17,226 bases of DNA from NCBI GenBank assembly GCA_934216155.1, contig CAKQBK010000060.1, positions 1-17,226 on the forward strand, read 5' to 3'. Below the pieces are notes generated by a model, which did not search any database, had not been told where the DNA came from, and saw only the letters and a program-made list of their open reading frames with translations. The stretch is from an uncultured Dialister sp. Its GTDB lineage: Bacteria; Bacillota; Negativicutes; Veillonellales; Dialisteraceae. This document shows, piece by piece, positions 14,858-17,226 of the stretch (position 1 is the stretch's first letter; each line of letters opens with the position of its first letter). The position numbers were made by a program, and so were the translations under genes.

Positions 14858-16036
14858 TCAAAAGTACGCTGTCACACTGGTGCCTAGCACATATTCATGG
14901 AAATTGTCGGTCAAAGGACCATCGGATTTATTTTTCAGGGAGAAACCTTCCACAGCCCATACCAGGCCTGGGGTCAGGACATAATCGATACGAGCGCCCC
15001 AGCCTTTGAAGCTCATGCGCTGGAAGAAGGCGGTATCACCATCCATAGTATGGGCGATGATGGAAGCCTGCGGTTGGTTGTAGTAGCGGACCCAGATTTC
15101 ATAAGTTCCCCCTTTTTCTGGTTTCGCATCGCCATAGGTGATAGACGCTACATAGCCTCCTTCGTGGGCGGTGTAATTATCGGCTTTGTGCCGGCCGTGG
15201 GCATAGAGGAAATCCATGCCGAAAGTCCAGTCTTCATTCGGTGAGTAAGCTACATTCCATTCCCCGATACGCTGCCTATCGAATTTACTTCCTGACCGTC
15301 CGGCAGAGAGGCCTAAGAAATGCAAGTATTGTGCTGTAGAACCATCGAAACTCTTGGAATGGTTGGTCTTACTTTTCAAATCCAGATAGGCCAGGTGGGA
15401 TAGCCACTTGCCGGTTTCACGGCGATTTTCAAGAATAAATCCTTCTTTCTTCTCTGGTCCTTTAGATACCGTATTTCCATAGAAGAACGCAAAGCGCCCG
15501 GTGGAGGAGTCGGAGTCACCATAGCGCAAGCGCAGTCCGTCTACTTTTTTATCGATTACATTACCATCGGCCAAGTAATAATTGAAGCGTCCAGCTTCTG
15601 CTTTGAAAGAGTTTTTCACATATTCCAGGTAGAGGCGGCCCATGTACAAATGGTGATTGGATTTCACAGTATCTTGTCCCAGCTTGTCCGACCGATTGTC
15701 CTCCCACTGGGTCTTGATAGCCAGCTCCGGTGTCACATGGATGACAGGAAATAATCGGAAGCGGCGGGTTTCCATGATGATTTTATGATCCTTCCGCTGA
15801 CCTACTTGATGATACCGAAAGCGGCCCTCTCCAAAGAGCCAACGATAATCTCCATGGATTTCAAACCACGAGGGCTTTTTTCTTGCATCTTCTGCGTCAG
15901 CTAAGGCCGTAGGCATCTCAGAGAGACTTTCTGTTTTTTCCACATCCATAGTTGGATGGTTAGAGGCGCCGAGCACTGCAGAGGGGAGACAAAGCAGGCA
16001 GAATGTGATGAGTCGGTATAGATGGGAATATTTCAT
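14858..16036 (-). CDS. Outer-membrane porin (Porin_5-like beta-barrel)
   Basis: The 392-residue product has a signal peptide (about 1-24). A variable acidic segment (about 25-55) precedes a barrel of alternating amphipathic strands starting at WFEIHGDYRWLFG. The sequence ends in TAYF, the C-terminal aromatic signal read by the BAM machinery. Conserved-looking barrel segments include METRRFRLFP, GRLYLEYVKNSFKAEAGRFNY and KKVDGLRLRYG, typical of 'putative porin' proteins in Negativicutes. No SLH domain is present, so it is not an OmpM-type tethering porin. AAGGAG eight bases upstream of the ATG, and an extended -10 promoter further up, support the start. It should allow diffusion of small solutes. 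It is strong evidence for a two-membrane organism. Confidence 0.87.
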   Translation of the reverse strand: MKYSHLYRLITFCLLCLPSAVLGASNHPTMDVEKTESLSEMPTALADAEDARKKPSWFEIHGDYRWLFGEGRFRYHQVGQRKDHKIIMETRRFRLFPVIHVTPELAIKTQWEDNRSDKLGQDTVKSNHHLYMGRLYLEYVKNSFKAEAGRFNYYLADGNVIDKKVDGLRLRYGDSDSSTGRFAFFYGNTVSKGPEKKEGFILENRRETGKWLSHLAYLDLKSKTNHSKSFDGSTAQYLHFLGLSAGRSGSKFDRQRIGEWNVAYSPNEDWTFGMDFLYAHGRHKADNYTAHEGGYVASITYGDAKPEKGGTYEIWVRYYNQPQASIIAHTMDGDTAFFQRMSFKGWGARIDYVLTPGLVWAVEGFSLKNKSDGPLTDNFHEYVLGTSVTAYF

Positions 16037-16126
16037 GACTTTTTCTCCTTGGAATTTTTTGTTGGTTGTTTGGGGGATTTCCGCAAACCGCTAATTGCCA
16101 ACTGCTAATTAGTCATACTTTCCTTT

Positions 16127-16155
16127 ATCATAGCATACCTTAGGGCGGAAAAAAC
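16127..16155 (-). promoter_or_regulatory. Extended -10 promoter for the porin
   Basis: Read on the minus strand, TGCTATGAT (16135-16127) is a TGn-extended -10 box. The -35 side, about 16150-16155, is poor (GTTTTT), as is usual for extended -10 promoters. It would give a 5' leader of roughly 85 bases that contains a GCCAACTGCTAATT-type repeat word (about 16097-16110). Confidence 0.5.
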
Positions 16156-16192
16156 TGTATTTCATGACAGTGTGGAGAAGTTTTATTTTCTA

Positions 16193-16198
16193 TATAAT
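16193..16198 (+). promoter_or_regulatory. Possible -10 box for the small secreted protein gene
   Basis: A perfect TATAAT lies 46 bases before the start codon. No good -35 box sits at normal spacing; ATGACA at 16164-16169 is 23 bases away. The call is tentative. Confidence 0.35.
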
Positions 16199-16244
16199 AA
16201 AAAGTGATAGAGCTGGATACTGTTAGAAGGGAGGTGGCAGAACA

Positions 16245-16742
16245 ATGAAGAAAAAGTGGCTAACATGGCAAGCGTTACTGATAGGCATCTTCTTACTCAG
16301 TGGTATGGTAGAAAGCATGGCGGTATCAGGGCCCTGCAGTCCGCGAAATCCTATTTTCGGATGGGTAGAGCAGGAAGAAGAGTATCATCTTGCCACGGAG
16401 CAATCAGGAGAATATGAGTATATCCATATCCCTACGGTAAGAAAGATGGAAGAAATCGACCATGTGTTGTATGAGGCGGAAGGATTACGCTGGATAGAAG
16501 CAGAAACATATGAAGAAACCCGCTGTGTTCCCCGTTCTTGGTCATTTGCATGGTATCCGACCAAAGGACTTTTCTATCTGTACTCTGCAGGGAGAAGGGT
16601 AGAAATTCCACTTCTATCAAATGAAGAAATATATCAGATCATACAGGAAAAAGGGGAGGCAGCGTACTATACAGAGTACCAAGGGCGACTCTATGATATT
16701 TTTAAAGAAATCTACAATTTGGTGGAAGGAAAAGCCTTTTAA
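16245..16742 (+). CDS. Small secreted protein of unknown function
   Basis: I do not recognise this 165-residue protein. An N-terminal signal or anchor helix (about 8-27) is followed by an acidic, aromatic-rich domain with two cysteines (C31 and C93). Blocks such as WSFAWYPTKGLFYLYSAG and YYTEYQGRLYDIFKEIY are visible. GGGAGGTG (16229-16236) with 8-base spacing supports the ATG. It is divergent from the porin and followed after 30 bases by an IS256-type element, with no terminator seen. It lacks the DxDxDG motif of the two other secreted proteins, though its size class and composition are similar. Function unknown. Confidence 0.75.
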   Translation: MKKKWLTWQALLIGIFLLSGMVESMAVSGPCSPRNPIFGWVEQEEEYHLATEQSGEYEYIHIPTVRKMEEIDHVLYEAEGLRWIEAETYEETRCVPRSWSFAWYPTKGLFYLYSAGRRVEIPLLSNEEIYQIIQEKGEAAYYTEYQGRLYDIFKEIYNLVEGKAF

Positions 16743-16843
16743 GCTGATTGGTTGTTAGCTATTTACTCTAACCGACAGTGTACAATATTTTGTGTAAATG
16801 CAAAGATTAGAATTTAATGAAATTCATATATCTGACATGAAAA

Positions 16844-16904
16844 AAGAATCATCTCCTTGTAGAATTTAAGGTACCAACTAAAACACACAAAGGAGACGAT
16901 TCTT
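16844..16904 (+). promoter_or_regulatory. Hairpin sequestering the transposase ribosome binding site
   Basis: AAGAATCATCTCCTTGT (16844-16860) is nearly the reverse complement of ACAAAGGAGACGATTCTT (16887-16904), with one extra base and one G-U or mismatch position. The 3' arm contains the AAAGGAGA site directly before the transposase ATG (16905). Any transcript entering from outside the element would fold and hide the site. This fits the known way several insertion sequences prevent translation from impinging transcripts. The loop is 26 bases. Confidence 0.75.
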
Positions 16905-17226
16905 ATGACTAATTTTATCACATCTGGATGTTCTTTTGAAGATATTCAAGCATATATGAAAGAAGGGATTCGCAAGCAGATTGAAGACACTGTAAAATTG
17001 AAGACACTGTAAATAAGCTGATTCAAACAGAGCTCATCGAATTTTTAGGCTATGAAAAAAGCGATCCGTCGGGCTACAACAGTGGTAACTCCAGAAATGG
17101 CTCCTATGTACGTACATTCCAGTCTGACTACGGCCCATTGCATATTACTATACCGCGTGACCGCAATGGTGAGTTCCAGCAGCATACAATCCCCAAGTAT
17201 GCGAGACGTGCGGATACCTTAGCGGA
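16905..17226 (+). pseudogene. IS256-family (Mutator) transposase, frameshifted and partial
   Basis: From ATG 16905 the frame reads MTNFITSGCSFEDIQAYMKE and on to QIEDTV, then shifts and stops at TAA 17010-17012 after 35 codons. The correct frame resumes at about 17009 (VNKLIQTELIEFLGYEKSD, then NSGNSRNGSYVRTF and ITIPRDRNGEF), which is the classic IS256 N-terminal region. The cause is visible: 17 bases (ATTGAAGACACTGTAAA, 16980-16996) are repeated exactly at 16997-17013. Removing one copy restores an uninterrupted frame. The window ends about 100 residues into a protein usually near 400 residues long. It is probably inactive, unless the duplication is an assembly error. Confidence 0.9.

Larger units (their letters stand above)
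16773..17226 (+). mobile_element. IS256-family insertion sequence, left part, cut by the window end
   Basis: The left end is probably near 16773-16776, where GTGTACAATATTTTGTGTAAA (from 16778) resembles IS256-family terminal repeats. The transposase starts at 16905. The right end lies outside the window, so the boundary and any target duplication cannot be checked. Confidence 0.8.

Noticed and set aside
16245..16742. Third member of the DxDxDG secreted family
   Set aside because: Similar size class and signal peptide, but the DxDxDG loop and VSQ segment are absent.

Overview
The window looks like a chromosomal piece of a diderm Firmicute (Negativicutes, possibly Dialister or a related Veillonellales genus). 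Genes have strong AAGGAGG-type ribosome binding sites and Firmicute-style families, yet there is an outer-membrane porin with a C-terminal Phe. The genus is inference; no rRNA or other marker is present.

Layout: (1-77) the 3' end of a group II intron (domains V and VI). (563-4580) three genes: an SPFH/Band 7 protein with a Met-rich linker and four C-terminal zinc ribbons, a membrane-anchored double zinc-ribbon protein, and a secreted, membrane-anchored TPM-like protein. Together they resemble the Bacillus YdjI/YdjG/YdjH membrane-stress module, but no PspA is in view. (4851-6452) a secreted 5'-nucleotidase/UshA-type phosphoesterase. (6900-7613 and 8483-9238) two related secreted proteins of unknown function with a DxDx(D/N)GxxE motif. 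Between them lie a 153-bp inverted-repeat element and a possible transposase relic. (9438-14628) a three-gene signalling locus: a solute-binding-like/7TM sensor with a degenerate kinase end, a HisKA_3-type histidine kinase, and a NarL/LuxR response regulator. (14858-16036, minus strand) a porin, which shares a bidirectional terminator with the regulator. (16245-16742) a small secreted protein of unknown function, divergent from the porin. (16773-17226) the left part of an IS256-family element whose transposase is frameshifted by an exact 17-bp tandem duplication.

The most unusual feature is the DNA between the genes. Nearly every intergenic gap is filled by modular, palindromic repeats built from a small vocabulary of words (GGTTCGAAGGTTC, CTTCAGAACCC, CTAACCTGT, GGGATTAGGGATTAG, GCCAACTGCTAAC and others). 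One 80-bp core recurs almost identically 4.3 kb apart. A ~100-bp module sits directly before the ribosome binding sites of three different genes. In one gene the repeat supplies the last codons and the stop. The two-component genes probably act as one unit, as do the SPFH/zinc-ribbon/TPM genes, but repeat blocks interrupt both groups. All functional statements rest on motifs read by eye; no database search was run.
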